DNA of 47,769 nt from assembly GCA_029548445.1 (NCBI GenBank), contig JAKPNJ010000358.1, positions 1-47,769 of the forward strand, read 5' to 3'. Under the pieces are notes generated by a model. The model searched no databases. It saw only the letters and a program-made list of their open reading frames with translations, and was not told the DNA's origin. Made by a program: the position numbers and the translations under genes. Of this stretch, positions 17,738-26,026 are shown piece by piece; position 1 is the first letter of the stretch; every line of letters begins with the position of its first letter. Source of the DNA: Bacillota bacterium (lineage in GTDB: Bacteria > Bacillota > Clostridia > Saccharofermentanales > UBA5734).

Positions 17738-17766
17738 TTGACAAGGGGTAGGGCGATGTTTAGAGT
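17738..17766 (+). promoter_or_regulatory. Sigma-70-type promoter of the uracil permease gene
   Basis: A perfect TTGACA (17738-17743) is followed after exactly 17 nt by TAGAGT (17761-17766, 4/6 of TATAAT). The distance to the uraA-like ATG leaves a leader of about 45 nt, too short for a typical pyrimidine attenuator. No purine riboswitch core is visible in it. Confidence 0.6.
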
Positions 17767-17817
17767 GGAAACAGCCTCAGGCACATATGATTCAAATGGC
17801 GGAATGGAGGACACAGC

Positions 17818-19146
17818 ATGAACCTAGTACCCAAAGCCGTCGTCGGGTACCTGCCCGACGAAAGACCCCCGATCTGGAAACTGATTCTCTTTGCCCTGCA
17901 ACAGATCCTGGTCATGTTTCCCGCCACGGTCCTCGTCGCACTCCTGACCGGCTTCCACGTCTCCACCACCATTTTCGCCAGCGGTTTGGCCACCCTCTGC
18001 TTCCTCCTCGTCACCCGCGGCAAGATTCCCCTGTATTACGGATCCAGCTTCTCCTATATCGCGGCCATCGTGTCGATCACCGGCGCCCGGGAATTCGGGA
18101 AGGTCGCGGAAGACCTGCTGATCTCCCAGGCCCAGTTCGGCATCATCCTGTCCGGCCTGGTCTCCATCGCGGCCGGCCTGATTATCAGCGCCTTCGGCGT
18201 GGACAAGATCGAGAAGGTGCTGCCCCCGACGGTCACCGGCTCCATCGCCATCGTCATCGGCATCGCCCTGGCCGGGGTGGCCATATCGGGCGCCGCAGGC
18301 AACGGCGCTACCGGCGTCGACCAGAACAAGGCCTGGATCATCGCCCTGATCACCCTGTTCGCCACCATGATCTTCTCCGTGTACCTGAAGGGAACCTGGG
18401 GCCAGCTCCCCATCCTTCTCGGCATCGTCGTCGGCTACATCACCGCCCTCTTCTTCGGGATCATCGACTTCAGCGCCGTGTTCGCCGGCAACATCCTGGC
18501 CGTGCCCCACTTCACGCTCCCATCCATCAGCGGGAAGGCGGTCCTGGCCATCATGCCCATCGCCATCGCCACGATTCCCGAATCCACCGCCCATCTCTAC
18601 CAGCTGGACATTTACGTGGACCACCTGGCGGAGCAGAAGGGCAAGAAGAGCTACAACATCAAGAATCGCCTGGGCCAGAACCTTATCGGCGACGGCATCG
18701 GCGACATCGTGTCCGCCATGATCGGCGGTCCCGCCGGCACCAACTACGGCGAGAACCTGAGCACCATGGCCATTACCCGCAACTTCTCGGTGGCCGTCCT
18801 CGGCGCCGCCGCCCTGATCACCATGGTCATCTCCTTCTTCACGCCCCTCTCCAACCTGGTCAACACGATCCCCGGCGCGGTCATCGGCGGCGTCAGCGTC
18901 TACCTCTTCGGGGTCATCGGCGCCCAGGGCATCGCGATCATGATCAACCGCAAGGTCGACCTGTTCAGCGCCCGGAACCTGGCCGTCATCGCCACGATCC
19001 TGGTCATTGGCCTCGGCGGCAACTACGGGTTCCCCAACGGCATGATCCCCTTCTTCGGGATCCAGCTGCCGGCCATCGCCACCGCCGCCCTCATGGGCAT
19101 CGTGGTCAACCTGGTCCTTTCCATCGGCCGCAAGGAAGCGACCTGA
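17818..19146 (+). CDS. uraA: Uracil permease, NCS2 (nucleobase/ascorbate) family
   Basis: A 442-residue membrane protein with about 14 helices. It carries the UraA signature GTNYGENLSTMAITR (about residue 310) followed by IPGAVIGGVSVYLFGVIGA, matching the order in E. coli UraA (TYGENIGVMAITR, then a VMGGVS...YGVIGASGI block). The Glu in YGEN is the residue that binds the uracil ring in that family. It should import uracil with protons. TGGAGG lies 7 nt before the ATG. The gene has its own promoter and a strong terminator, so it is a single-gene unit unrelated to the sugar runs. Its codons end almost always in C or G, more strictly than in neighbouring genes. Xanthine as substrate is less likely given the YGEN motif. 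Confidence 0.9.
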   Translation: MNLVPKAVVGYLPDERPPIWKLILFALQQILVMFPATVLVALLTGFHVSTTIFASGLATLCFLLVTRGKIPLYYGSSFSYIAAIVSITGAREFGKVAEDLLISQAQFGIILSGLVSIAAGLIISAFGVDKIEKVLPPTVTGSIAIVIGIALAGVAISGAAGNGATGVDQNKAWIIALITLFATMIFSVYLKGTWGQLPILLGIVVGYITALFFGIIDFSAVFAGNILAVPHFTLPSISGKAVLAIMPIAIATIPESTAHLYQLDIYVDHLAEQKGKKSYNIKNRLGQNLIGDGIGDIVSAMIGGPAGTNYGENLSTMAITRNFSVAVLGAAALITMVISFFTPLSNLVNTIPGAVIGGVSVYLFGVIGAQGIAIMINRKVDLFSARNLAVIATILVIGLGGNYGFPNGMIPFFGIQLPAIATAALMGIVVNLVLSIGRKEAT

Positions 19147-19188
19147 TCGATCTGGCCTCCCAGGCCTCGACAGACTCATTCGGACAGA

Positions 19189-19228
19189 AGCCGCCCCGTC
19201 GCCCGATTCCGGGCCCGGGGCGGTTTTG
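19189..19228 (+). terminator. Rho-independent terminator after uraA
   Basis: The arms CCGCCCCG (19191-19198) and CGGGGCGG (19216-19223) form a perfect 8-bp stem, followed directly by TTTTGT. It lies 45 nt after the uraA stop. Confidence 0.85.
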
Positions 19229-19322
19229 TACGGGGCAGGGCCGCCGGGCGGCCGGCCCGGTTTGCCCGGATCCGGCGGATATGGTAGCCTGTTCATGACA
19301 CCATGCGCAGGGAGGAGCGGCG

Positions 19323-20813
19323 ATGCGGGCCTGGGCCGACAAATTCCGGGAAGTCCTTCTTTCGGTCCTGCCGATCGTCCTGCTGGTCCTGGCTCTCAGC
19401 GTTTTCGTCGTTCCCCTGGAACCGATCCGGATCCTGCGATTCGTCCTGGGGGCCCTCTGCCTCATGGCAGGCCTGACGGTCTTCCTGATGGGGGTGGACC
19501 TGGGCATTTCGCCCCTTGGCAGCCGCCTGGGGGAAGCCGTCATTCGGTGGAACCGGGTGTGGGTCGTGGCCATCGCCGGCCTGCTGCTGGGCTTCCTGGT
19601 CTCCATCGCCGAGCCGGATCTCCATATCCTGGGCAACCAGGTGGAACTGGTCACGGGCGGGTGGCTCGGGAAATGGACCCTGGTCCTGACGGTGTCCGCC
19701 GGCATTGCGGTCCTGATGGCCACGGGCCTGCTCCGGGTCCTGTACAACACCCCCCTCTACTGGCTCCTGACGGGCCTGTACGGCCTGATCCTCCTCGTGG
19801 CCCCCTTCGTCTCCCCAGAGTTCCTGGCCATCTCCTTCGACGCCTCCGGCGCCACCACCGGCGCCATGACCGTTCCGTTCATCATGGCCATGGCCCTGGG
19901 CATCGCCCTGAAGAAGAAGGACAGCAAGGCGTCCGAGAAGGACAGCTTCGGCCTGGTGGCCATCGTGTCCGCCGGGGCGATCCTGTCGGTCCTGCTCATG
20001 AGCCTCTTCACACGGGGAATCGACATCGCCGACTCCATCGATTTTCCCGTCGATGACCCGGACTCGATCCTGGGACCTTTCGCCACACAGCTGCAGCACC
20101 AGGCCCTCGAGGCATTCTTCGCGATCCTGCCCCTCTTCCTCGTGTTCCTGGCCGGCCAGTTTCTCTTCCTGAACCTGAAGTCCCGGACCGTGCTTCGGAT
20201 GACCCGCGGGTTCGGTTTCGCCTGGCTGGGACTTGTCCTGATCTTCGTCGGGGCCCAGGCAGGGTTCATGGAGGTAGGCCGGGAGATCGGCACCCGGCTG
20301 GCCAGGGAAGGCCGGACCGGCCTGTTGCTGGGGATCGGGTTCCTCCTGGGGTTCCTGACCATCCTCGCGGAGCCGGCGGTTCATGTGCTGACGCGGCAGA
20401 TCGAGGACGTCACCAGCGGCTCCGTCCGGCGGGCGGCCGTCCTGTCGGCCCTGTCCCTGGGGGTCGGCCTTTCGGTGGGCCTGTCGGTCCTGCGGATCCT
20501 CCTGCCGCCGCTCCAGCTCTGGCATATCCTCCTGCCGGGCTACCTGCTGTCCATCCTGCTGGCCCACATCGGGTCCAAGCTGTTCGTCGGCATCGCCTTC
20601 GATTCCGGCGGCGTGGCCTCCGGGCCCATGACCGCCACCTTTATCCTGGCCTATACCCAGGGAGCAGCCAACGCGTCCCGGAGCGCCAATGTCCTCGTGG
20701 ACGGGTTTGGGGTCATCGCGCTGGTGGCCCTGACGCCCATCATCACCCTGCAGATCCTGGGGCTGCTGTATCGACGGAAGGCCCTGGCCAAAGGAGGGAT
20801 TTCCCGTGGCTGA
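19323..20813 (+). CDS. DUF1538 family integral membrane protein
   Basis: A 496-residue protein with about 12 membrane helices arranged as two repeats. The first half has FLVSIAEPDLHILGNQVE and FDASGATTGAMTVPFIMA; the second repeats these as FLTILAEPAVHVLTRQIE and FDSGGVASGPMTATFILA. This internal duplication with conserved AEP-x-x-H and GxMTxxFI motifs is the hallmark of DUF1538 proteins, thought to be transporters with unknown substrate. GGAGGAGCGGCG precedes the ATG at 19323. The stop overlaps the start of the next gene, a tandem P-II-like protein, by 8 bp. This pairing suggests a membrane transporter gated by a nucleotide-sensing partner, as with AmtB-GlnK; that link is inference. Confidence 0.85.
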   Translation: MRAWADKFREVLLSVLPIVLLVLALSVFVVPLEPIRILRFVLGALCLMAGLTVFLMGVDLGISPLGSRLGEAVIRWNRVWVVAIAGLLLGFLVSIAEPDLHILGNQVELVTGGWLGKWTLVLTVSAGIAVLMATGLLRVLYNTPLYWLLTGLYGLILLVAPFVSPEFLAISFDASGATTGAMTVPFIMAMALGIALKKKDSKASEKDSFGLVAIVSAGAILSVLLMSLFTRGIDIADSIDFPVDDPDSILGPFATQLQHQALEAFFAILPLFLVFLAGQFLFLNLKSRTVLRMTRGFGFAWLGLVLIFVGAQAGFMEVGREIGTRLAREGRTGLLLGIGFLLGFLTILAEPAVHVLTRQIEDVTSGSVRRAAVLSALSLGVGLSVGLSVLRILLPPLQLWHILLPGYLLSILLAHIGSKLFVGIAFDSGGVASGPMTATFILAYTQGAANASRSANVLVDGFGVIALVALTPIITLQILGLLYRRKALAKGGISRG

Positions 20814-21483
20814 GTGTTGTCCGGACGAACTGGACTGGAGGCTCCTGTCCGTGATCGTGGATTGCGGCCGGGGCAGCCGGGTCCTGAAAAACGCGAGGCA
20901 GGCCGGTATCTCCGGAGGGACCATCGTCCTGGGAAGGGGCACCCGGGGCCTGCGGAACCCGGATTGGCTGGAGGATTGCGACGTCCGGAAGGAAATCGTC
21001 CTGATGATTTCAAATCGCGATACGATCCGGGCAGCCTTGGACCGATTGCGCCAAAAGATGGGACTGGAGCGGCCCCACCACGGGATCGCCTTTGTCCTGT
21101 CGGTCCGGGACGTGCTGGGATCCGCCCATTGCCGCGTGGATCGAACGCACTTGCGTGAAGGGAGTGAGGCCACCATGGTCCAGGCCATTTTCGTCATCGT
21201 CGACAAGGGGTTGGCGGAATCCGCCGTGGAAGCCGCGGAAGCCGCCGGGGCCAGGGGCGCCACCATTCTCAACGCCCGGGGCGCCGGAGTACACGAAACC
21301 AGCCGGCTCTTCTCCATGGAAATCGAACCGGAGCGGGAGATCGTGCTGGTCCTGTCGGATGCGGCGTCCTGCCCGGCCATCGCCCAGGCGGTGCGGGATG
21401 CGCTCCGGATGGACGAGCCTGGCCGGGGATTCCTGTTCGTCGTCGATGTTCGCGAGACCGTGGGCCTCTTCGGCCCCGGCTGA
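20806..21483 (+). CDS. Tandem P-II-like regulatory protein
   Basis: A 225-residue cytoplasmic protein made of two P-II-fold halves. Residues about 12-112 start RLLSVIVDCGRGSRVLKNA and contain GISGGTIVLGRGTRG; residues about 124-222 start QAIFVIVDKGLAESAVEAA and contain GARGATILNARGAGVHE. Each half ends with the conserved strand before the T-loop region (EIVLMIS / EIVLVLS) and a G-x-G/A-F-x-F/V-V-x-D/S-V segment. The T-loops are short and no GlnB-type uridylylation Tyr is evident. The start is GTG at 20806, supported by AAGGAGGG seven nt upstream, and overlaps the DUF1538 gene by 8 bp. It probably regulates that membrane protein in response to a nucleotide or similar ligand. Confidence 0.82.
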   Translation: MAECCPDELDWRLLSVIVDCGRGSRVLKNARQAGISGGTIVLGRGTRGLRNPDWLEDCDVRKEIVLMISNRDTIRAALDRLRQKMGLERPHHGIAFVLSVRDVLGSAHCRVDRTHLREGSEATMVQAIFVIVDKGLAESAVEAAEAAGARGATILNARGAGVHETSRLFSMEIEPEREIVLVLSDAASCPAIAQAVRDALRMDEPGRGFLFVVDVRETVGLFGPG

Positions 21484-21520
21484 GGATCGGGGCGAAGCGG
21501 GGACCAGCGCCGGCCGCCGG

Positions 21521-23662
21521 TCAGTCCGACGGCTGGCCTCCCACTAGGACCAGGGCCATCCGATGGGGTGCCAGGGCGATGCGGAAGCCGCCGGGCTGCG
21601 GGCGGATCCAGCCGGGTGGCCAGGCAGCATGGGCCGGATGCGGACCGACCGGGCGTCCCGCCGCCTGGAGAAGCCCCTTGATGGCGAATTGGGAGGATCC
21701 GGTCGTCCCGGTTTCGAGATTGCCGAGCAGGACCGTGGCGGTTCCGTCCGGATACCGCCAGAAATGGAAACAAGCCGGTTTCTGCCAGTCCTCGCCGGTC
21801 CAGCGCAGGGAGGACGGTCCCCACCCGTCCGCACCGAATACCTCCGAGACCGAAAGATAGAGCTGGAGACTGCCGACGGACCGGGTCGTCAGGTGGAGCT
21901 CCATGGGTGTGCCCCATTCGGGCGTTTCCCAGATCACGCAGGGCAGGGATCGGTGTCGGGACAGGACCGGGCCGCCCAGTCCCTCGATGGCCGTCTCCCA
22001 ATCGGGGCTCTCGTCAAGGGTTCGCTGTCGCTGCAGGACCTGCAGTCCCGTCGCGCCGATGCGCCGGGCCAGGGCCCCGGAAACCCGGGCGAACGACGCG
22101 AGGCAGCCGGTCACGGGATCCTCCCTTGTCCGAATCGCGAGGGAGCGCCGCAGGCGTTCGGGCAACAGGGCAGCCCGTCCCATGAACAGGATGGGGATGC
22201 CCTGGCGGAGGCGGGTTTCGAGGGAGGTTTCCAGAACCGGGTCGAGGCAGGCCGGGGCCGGGACCAGGAACCCGTCAGCCTGGATATCCTCCAGCCATTC
22301 GCTTCGGGTGATGGAGAGCACCGGTACGCCGTATTTCATGATCATGGCGGTCCAGTCGTCCATTTCTTCCCCGCGGCTGACAGGTTCCGGATGGTTGAGC
22401 AGGGATTCGAGACCGGGCCGGTGGTAGACGAGACAGGGTCCCCCCGGTACCGGGCCTCTCGCCAGGTCGGCCTGGCAGCGGTCCAGGGTGTTGCACAGGT
22501 GTTGGACCGTCTCGGCCGGAATGAGGTCGGGGCCCCGGTTCATCCAGGAAATGTAGCAGCCCGAGGCACCGGCTACAACGCCGCCCGGGCGCCGCAGCGC
22601 GGCATGGCTGTATGCCCAGATCTCCCAGTCGACTTTGCCTGGATATTGGTGGATGCTGTCCCAGGGCTCCCAGGCATCGAAGGTCTCGATGAGGAACAGG
22701 GATCGGCAGGGGGTACCGGCCAGCATGGCGAGATCCACCAGCAGGTTGGCCAGCTGGAAGGTATAGCCCATGGAGTGGGCGGGCCAGTAATCCTGCCAGG
22801 CGGAGGCCCAGGTCTGGGTGATCCAGAGGTCCAGGCAGCCGGACGCCGCCGTCCGTTCCAGGTCGAATCCGTGGGAGCGCCACTCCTCCATGGACGATGT
22901 GCCGGAGTCATATCCGATCAATACAATGTCGGGCATGGCGGTTTTCAACCGGGTCAGCAGGTCGACCAGGGAATCGGTGTGGGCGCGGGCGGTTTCGGGG
23001 TCCATATACCGGTCCCGGTTCCCTCTCCGGTAGGCCGGCATGAACACACCGTCCCGGAAGACGATGGTGTCGAAGCCCGTGACCTGTCGGAAACCGGCGA
23101 ACTTCGACGTGAAATACTCCGACAGGGTCGGCTCCGGGGATGTGCAGGTCTGCTCGCCCACCGGAACCCGGACACGGGATCCGAAGTCGAGGGTTCCGAA
23201 CCGGGACCGGTCGATCTCCGGATGCTCCGGAAACCAGCGGCCGCGGATATTGTAATGGGCCCGCTCCGTCCGTTCTTCGGTCCGTCCGCTCCACCCTTCG
23301 CAGGTCGCGTCGGCGTCGTACTCCATGGTCTCCCCGCCAAGCAGGATCAGCGCGACATGAAAATCCGCCAGCGAACGCCTGCCGGCTTCCTGGCGAATCT
23401 CCCCCACCAGGGTTCCGAGGCGGGCATACGTCCACGGCTCGTAGGTGGGGGGCTGGCAGGTGGCGATCACACCGTCCGGATCGCCGTTCCAATAGAGGAC
23501 CGAATCGAACAGCCAGCCGACGCACAGGGCCAATCCCTTCCGTGCCGACGGATCCCGGTTCCAGAGAGGGGCCAATCGGTCGAACAGCTGGCGGATCCGG
23601 TCCCCGGGCGCCCCTCCCTGAAACCAATAGAGGTCGATTTCCAGGAAACATGCACGGTTCAT
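21521..23662 (-). CDS. Unrecognised large cytoplasmic protein, TIM-barrel glycosidase-like
   Basis: A 713-residue protein starting MNRACFLEIDLYWFQGG, with an AAAGGACC ribosome site; the open frame extends 110 codons upstream but that part lies in the preceding gene. No signal peptide is present. The first 450 residues alternate hydrophobic strands and helices as in a (beta/alpha)8 barrel, with acidic and aromatic patches at strand ends (FDTIVFRDGVF, IVLIGYDSGT, LDLWITQTWASAWQDYW, SLFLIETFDAWEPWD). A Rossmann-like section (VPVLSITRSEW, IPILFMGRAAL) resembles the trimerisation domain of GH42-type enzymes. A beta-rich C-terminus follows (CFHFWRYPDGTATVLLGNLE). I cannot name a family. As the last gene of the right run it probably acts on imported glycan fragments. 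Confidence 0.65.
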   Translation of the reverse strand: MNRACFLEIDLYWFQGGAPGDRIRQLFDRLAPLWNRDPSARKGLALCVGWLFDSVLYWNGDPDGVIATCQPPTYEPWTYARLGTLVGEIRQEAGRRSLADFHVALILLGGETMEYDADATCEGWSGRTEERTERAHYNIRGRWFPEHPEIDRSRFGTLDFGSRVRVPVGEQTCTSPEPTLSEYFTSKFAGFRQVTGFDTIVFRDGVFMPAYRRGNRDRYMDPETARAHTDSLVDLLTRLKTAMPDIVLIGYDSGTSSMEEWRSHGFDLERTAASGCLDLWITQTWASAWQDYWPAHSMGYTFQLANLLVDLAMLAGTPCRSLFLIETFDAWEPWDSIHQYPGKVDWEIWAYSHAALRRPGGVVAGASGCYISWMNRGPDLIPAETVQHLCNTLDRCQADLARGPVPGGPCLVYHRPGLESLLNHPEPVSRGEEMDDWTAMIMKYGVPVLSITRSEWLEDIQADGFLVPAPACLDPVLETSLETRLRQGIPILFMGRAALLPERLRRSLAIRTREDPVTGCLASFARVSGALARRIGATGLQVLQRQRTLDESPDWETAIEGLGGPVLSRHRSLPCVIWETPEWGTPMELHLTTRSVGSLQLYLSVSEVFGADGWGPSSLRWTGEDWQKPACFHFWRYPDGTATVLLGNLETGTTGSSQFAIKGLLQAAGRPVGPHPAHAAWPPGWIRPQPGGFRIALAPHRMALVLVGGQPSD

Positions 23663-23705
23663 CGGCACAGGTCCTTTCTTCCAGGGCGATCCGGGCCGGG
23701 CCGGT

Positions 23706-26012
23706 TCACGGGACCTGCGTATAGGTGCCGGTCCGGAGAGAGTAGATCCAGGCAGGATCCGTCTCCCCAAGGTCAATGGTCTCGGGCAGCCACTCGAATT
23801 GGCTGTCGGACAGGCGAAGGAAACGGATCGTCGAGTGGCCGTCCTTTCGGACCACGAGGCAGACCTCGTCCACAAAGTCCCCGTCGATGTCGGCCGTGCA
23901 GGCCGCCCGGAATTCCGCGCCGTCCAGGGGAAGTGACTGGGCAATGACCACACGCCCCTTGCGGTCCACCGCTCCGGCCAGGACCAGGGCATCCTCCCGG
24001 GTCGACAGGGCCAGCAGGCCGGCGTCTACAGGCCGGGTTCCATCCTTCAGCATGACATTGCGGGCCCGGACCGGGAGCAGGGTCCGGAAACCTTCCCCGG
24101 GAATCGACTCGCTGCCGAGGAACCGGTCCAGGATCTCACCGGCCGTCGTCCCGTCGACGGGCACATACCGGAACGCCTGCTTCTCCGCGCTCCCCTGGGA
24201 CGCACACTGATAGACCGTCAGCGTGAGGCCGCCGCCTTCCGGCTTGCTTCGCACCACGACGAGGTCGTCGCCGGTGGCATCCAGCGATGGCAGGTACTCC
24301 GGGAACAGGTTCAGCGGGGCTGCGCACACGAAGGTGCCGTCCTCGTTGTCGGCAAAGGTCAGGGTATCCCGGACCAGCAGCCCCTGGAGGTTGTTGTGGA
24401 ATTGTCCCACCACGCCGTCCCCTGTCCTGCGCACGACGAAGAACTCGTCAATGCAGCTGAACGTCAGGTTGATCCGGCTCGCCTGGACCAGGTCGGGGCC
24501 GAACAGGGTGTCCAGGGACCTGTTCTCGCTTTGCTCGATCCACCGCGTGAGGTCATTGTTGTACCGGTCGAAGTACCGTCGTGCCCCCTCGGCATCGATG
24601 ACCCCCAGGGTCGCCTGGTAATAGCGCTTGGCCGGGCTCGTCTCCAGGTTCCGGTTGAATTTCCAGCGGTCGGTATCGAAGTAATCCGACAGGGTGGTGG
24701 AGGGATTGTCCGGATTGTCCGGATCCAGCAGGTAGGCGACCAGCCGCTTCAGCACGAGGCGGGCCGAGTAGTCCGGAGCCGTTTCGTACTGGTTCGAAAG
24801 GTCGCGGAGAGGCCGGAAGCGGGGGTTGTTCGTGTTGAACAAGTACTGGGGCGGTTCGAACTGGACCATCCGGGCCCCGTTTTCAAGGGCCCGCAGGGTG
24901 AACGCCGCCATGAGTTCAGCCGGCATGTCCAGCTCCGGATACAGGTACCACTTGGTCGCCGGCGACGTGGTGCCGGGACGGACCCAGGACAGCGACGCGC
25001 AGTCCATCTCCTGCCAGAACCAGCTCTGGACGCTTTCTCCATAGCCGGCTCCCTTGTACCCCTTAAGCAGGAAGGTGTCGGTCACGTACTGGTGCACCGG
25101 CCAGCCGTTGTTGGCCCAATTGAGGGTCAGGCGGTCGGTGCCCAATTTCCCGATGGCATAGTCCACCCAGTCCAGCCAGAAGGCCTTGGGTTTGTAGACC
25201 TTGTCCGGCTTCTCATAGATCAGGTTCCAGCTGTGGTCGCTCCACACCAGGTCCAGGCCGCAGGACGCCGCTGCATCGATGATGCCTTTCACAACCCGTT
25301 CTTCCACGACCCAGGCGTGGGAGTATTGTTCCTTGCCGGCCGCCCGGTCCGCCGTCCCGATGTCGTGGGACCCGATCAGCTCATGGAAGCGGATGCCCTC
25401 GAACGTATCCGGATAGGCGGCTTTCAGGGCTTCCATGGTGTCCATGTCCATGGGCAGGCTCCGGCAGGGAATGCCGTCCCCAAACCGCAGCTCGGCTGGC
25501 GGGAGCTTGGCCGCCTCCCCGTTCTGGTTCGTCCGGATGCCCGAGGAGTGCATCTCCAGGTAGACCGCCACCTTTTCTTCCCCGAAGAAGCGGAGCACCT
25601 CGTGGAGACTGGGCGAAATCCGGTCCAGGGGATCGCCGGCCTCCCGTTCTCCATACCCCTCGGCCTTGTAATGGTGGGTCGGGTAGACCAGCACAGCGAG
25701 GCGGTATCGGGCTCGCAACGGGTCCAGGCCCTCCAGGATGTTGGCCAGCTGGGTCCGCAGGGCGTCGAAATCCTTCCCGTGGGCCGATGTCACTTCCACG
25801 CCGCCCAGGCCTTCATCGATCTCGAAGAGAAGGATCGGCTTCTCGTCCTCCGGTATCTCGGTCGGCCTGGCGGTCGGCTCGGGCGTTCTCGTCGGCGGGG
25901 CCTGGGTGGGAGTCGGCTGGCTGCATCCCACGGGCAGGATCGCCAGGGTCAGGATCGCCAGGCAGGCGGTCCTCAGGATGCGGAGGACGGAGCGGATGAA
26001 TGGTTGCGGCAT
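23706..26012 (-). CDS. Surface lipoprotein, putative glycosidase (paralogue of the 28843 gene)
   Basis: A 768-residue lipoprotein with a lipobox at Cys30 (AILPVGC) and a Thr/Pro linker. The ATG at 26012 has AAGGAGACACACC before it; an ATG at 26030 overlaps the GH35 stop as ATGA and is an alternative adding six residues. The catalytic-looking part shares ordered motifs with the 784-residue neighbour: LLFEIDEGLGG, VYLEMHSSGIRTNQNGE, PMDMDTMEALKA, IRFHELIGSHD, LVWSDHSWNL, LNWANNGWP, SVQSWFWQEMD and MVQFEPPQYLFNT. The conserved Glu, Asp and Trp residues suggest a TIM-barrel glycosidase, loosely recalling GH98, which I cannot confirm. The C-terminus (FRAACTADIDGDFVDEVCLV) resembles an FG-GAP/integrin-like Ca-binding repeat. 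Confidence 0.7.
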   Translation of the reverse strand: MPQPFIRSVLRILRTACLAILTLAILPVGCSQPTPTQAPPTRTPEPTARPTEIPEDEKPILLFEIDEGLGGVEVTSAHGKDFDALRTQLANILEGLDPLRARYRLAVLVYPTHHYKAEGYGEREAGDPLDRISPSLHEVLRFFGEEKVAVYLEMHSSGIRTNQNGEAAKLPPAELRFGDGIPCRSLPMDMDTMEALKAAYPDTFEGIRFHELIGSHDIGTADRAAGKEQYSHAWVVEERVVKGIIDAAASCGLDLVWSDHSWNLIYEKPDKVYKPKAFWLDWVDYAIGKLGTDRLTLNWANNGWPVHQYVTDTFLLKGYKGAGYGESVQSWFWQEMDCASLSWVRPGTTSPATKWYLYPELDMPAELMAAFTLRALENGARMVQFEPPQYLFNTNNPRFRPLRDLSNQYETAPDYSARLVLKRLVAYLLDPDNPDNPSTTLSDYFDTDRWKFNRNLETSPAKRYYQATLGVIDAEGARRYFDRYNNDLTRWIEQSENRSLDTLFGPDLVQASRINLTFSCIDEFFVVRRTGDGVVGQFHNNLQGLLVRDTLTFADNEDGTFVCAAPLNLFPEYLPSLDATGDDLVVVRSKPEGGGLTLTVYQCASQGSAEKQAFRYVPVDGTTAGEILDRFLGSESIPGEGFRTLLPVRARNVMLKDGTRPVDAGLLALSTREDALVLAGAVDRKGRVVIAQSLPLDGAEFRAACTADIDGDFVDEVCLVVRKDGHSTIRFLRLSDSQFEWLPETIDLGETDPAWIYSLRTGTYTQVP

Positions 26013-26026
26013 GGTGTGTCTCCTTT

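Noticed and set aside
17640-17817. Possible purine or PRPP riboswitch upstream of the nucleobase permease
   Set aside because: The leader after the promoter is only about 45 nt and no conserved riboswitch core is visible.
17824-19296. 490-codon minus-strand frame opposite uraA, rich in Asp and Gly
   Set aside because: The composition (runs of GDGDGHDGQD type) is a by-product of strict C/G-ending codons in uraA.
19293-22001. 902-codon minus-strand open frame
   Set aside because: It is antisense to the DUF1538 and P-II genes, both of which have good ribosome sites and family motifs.
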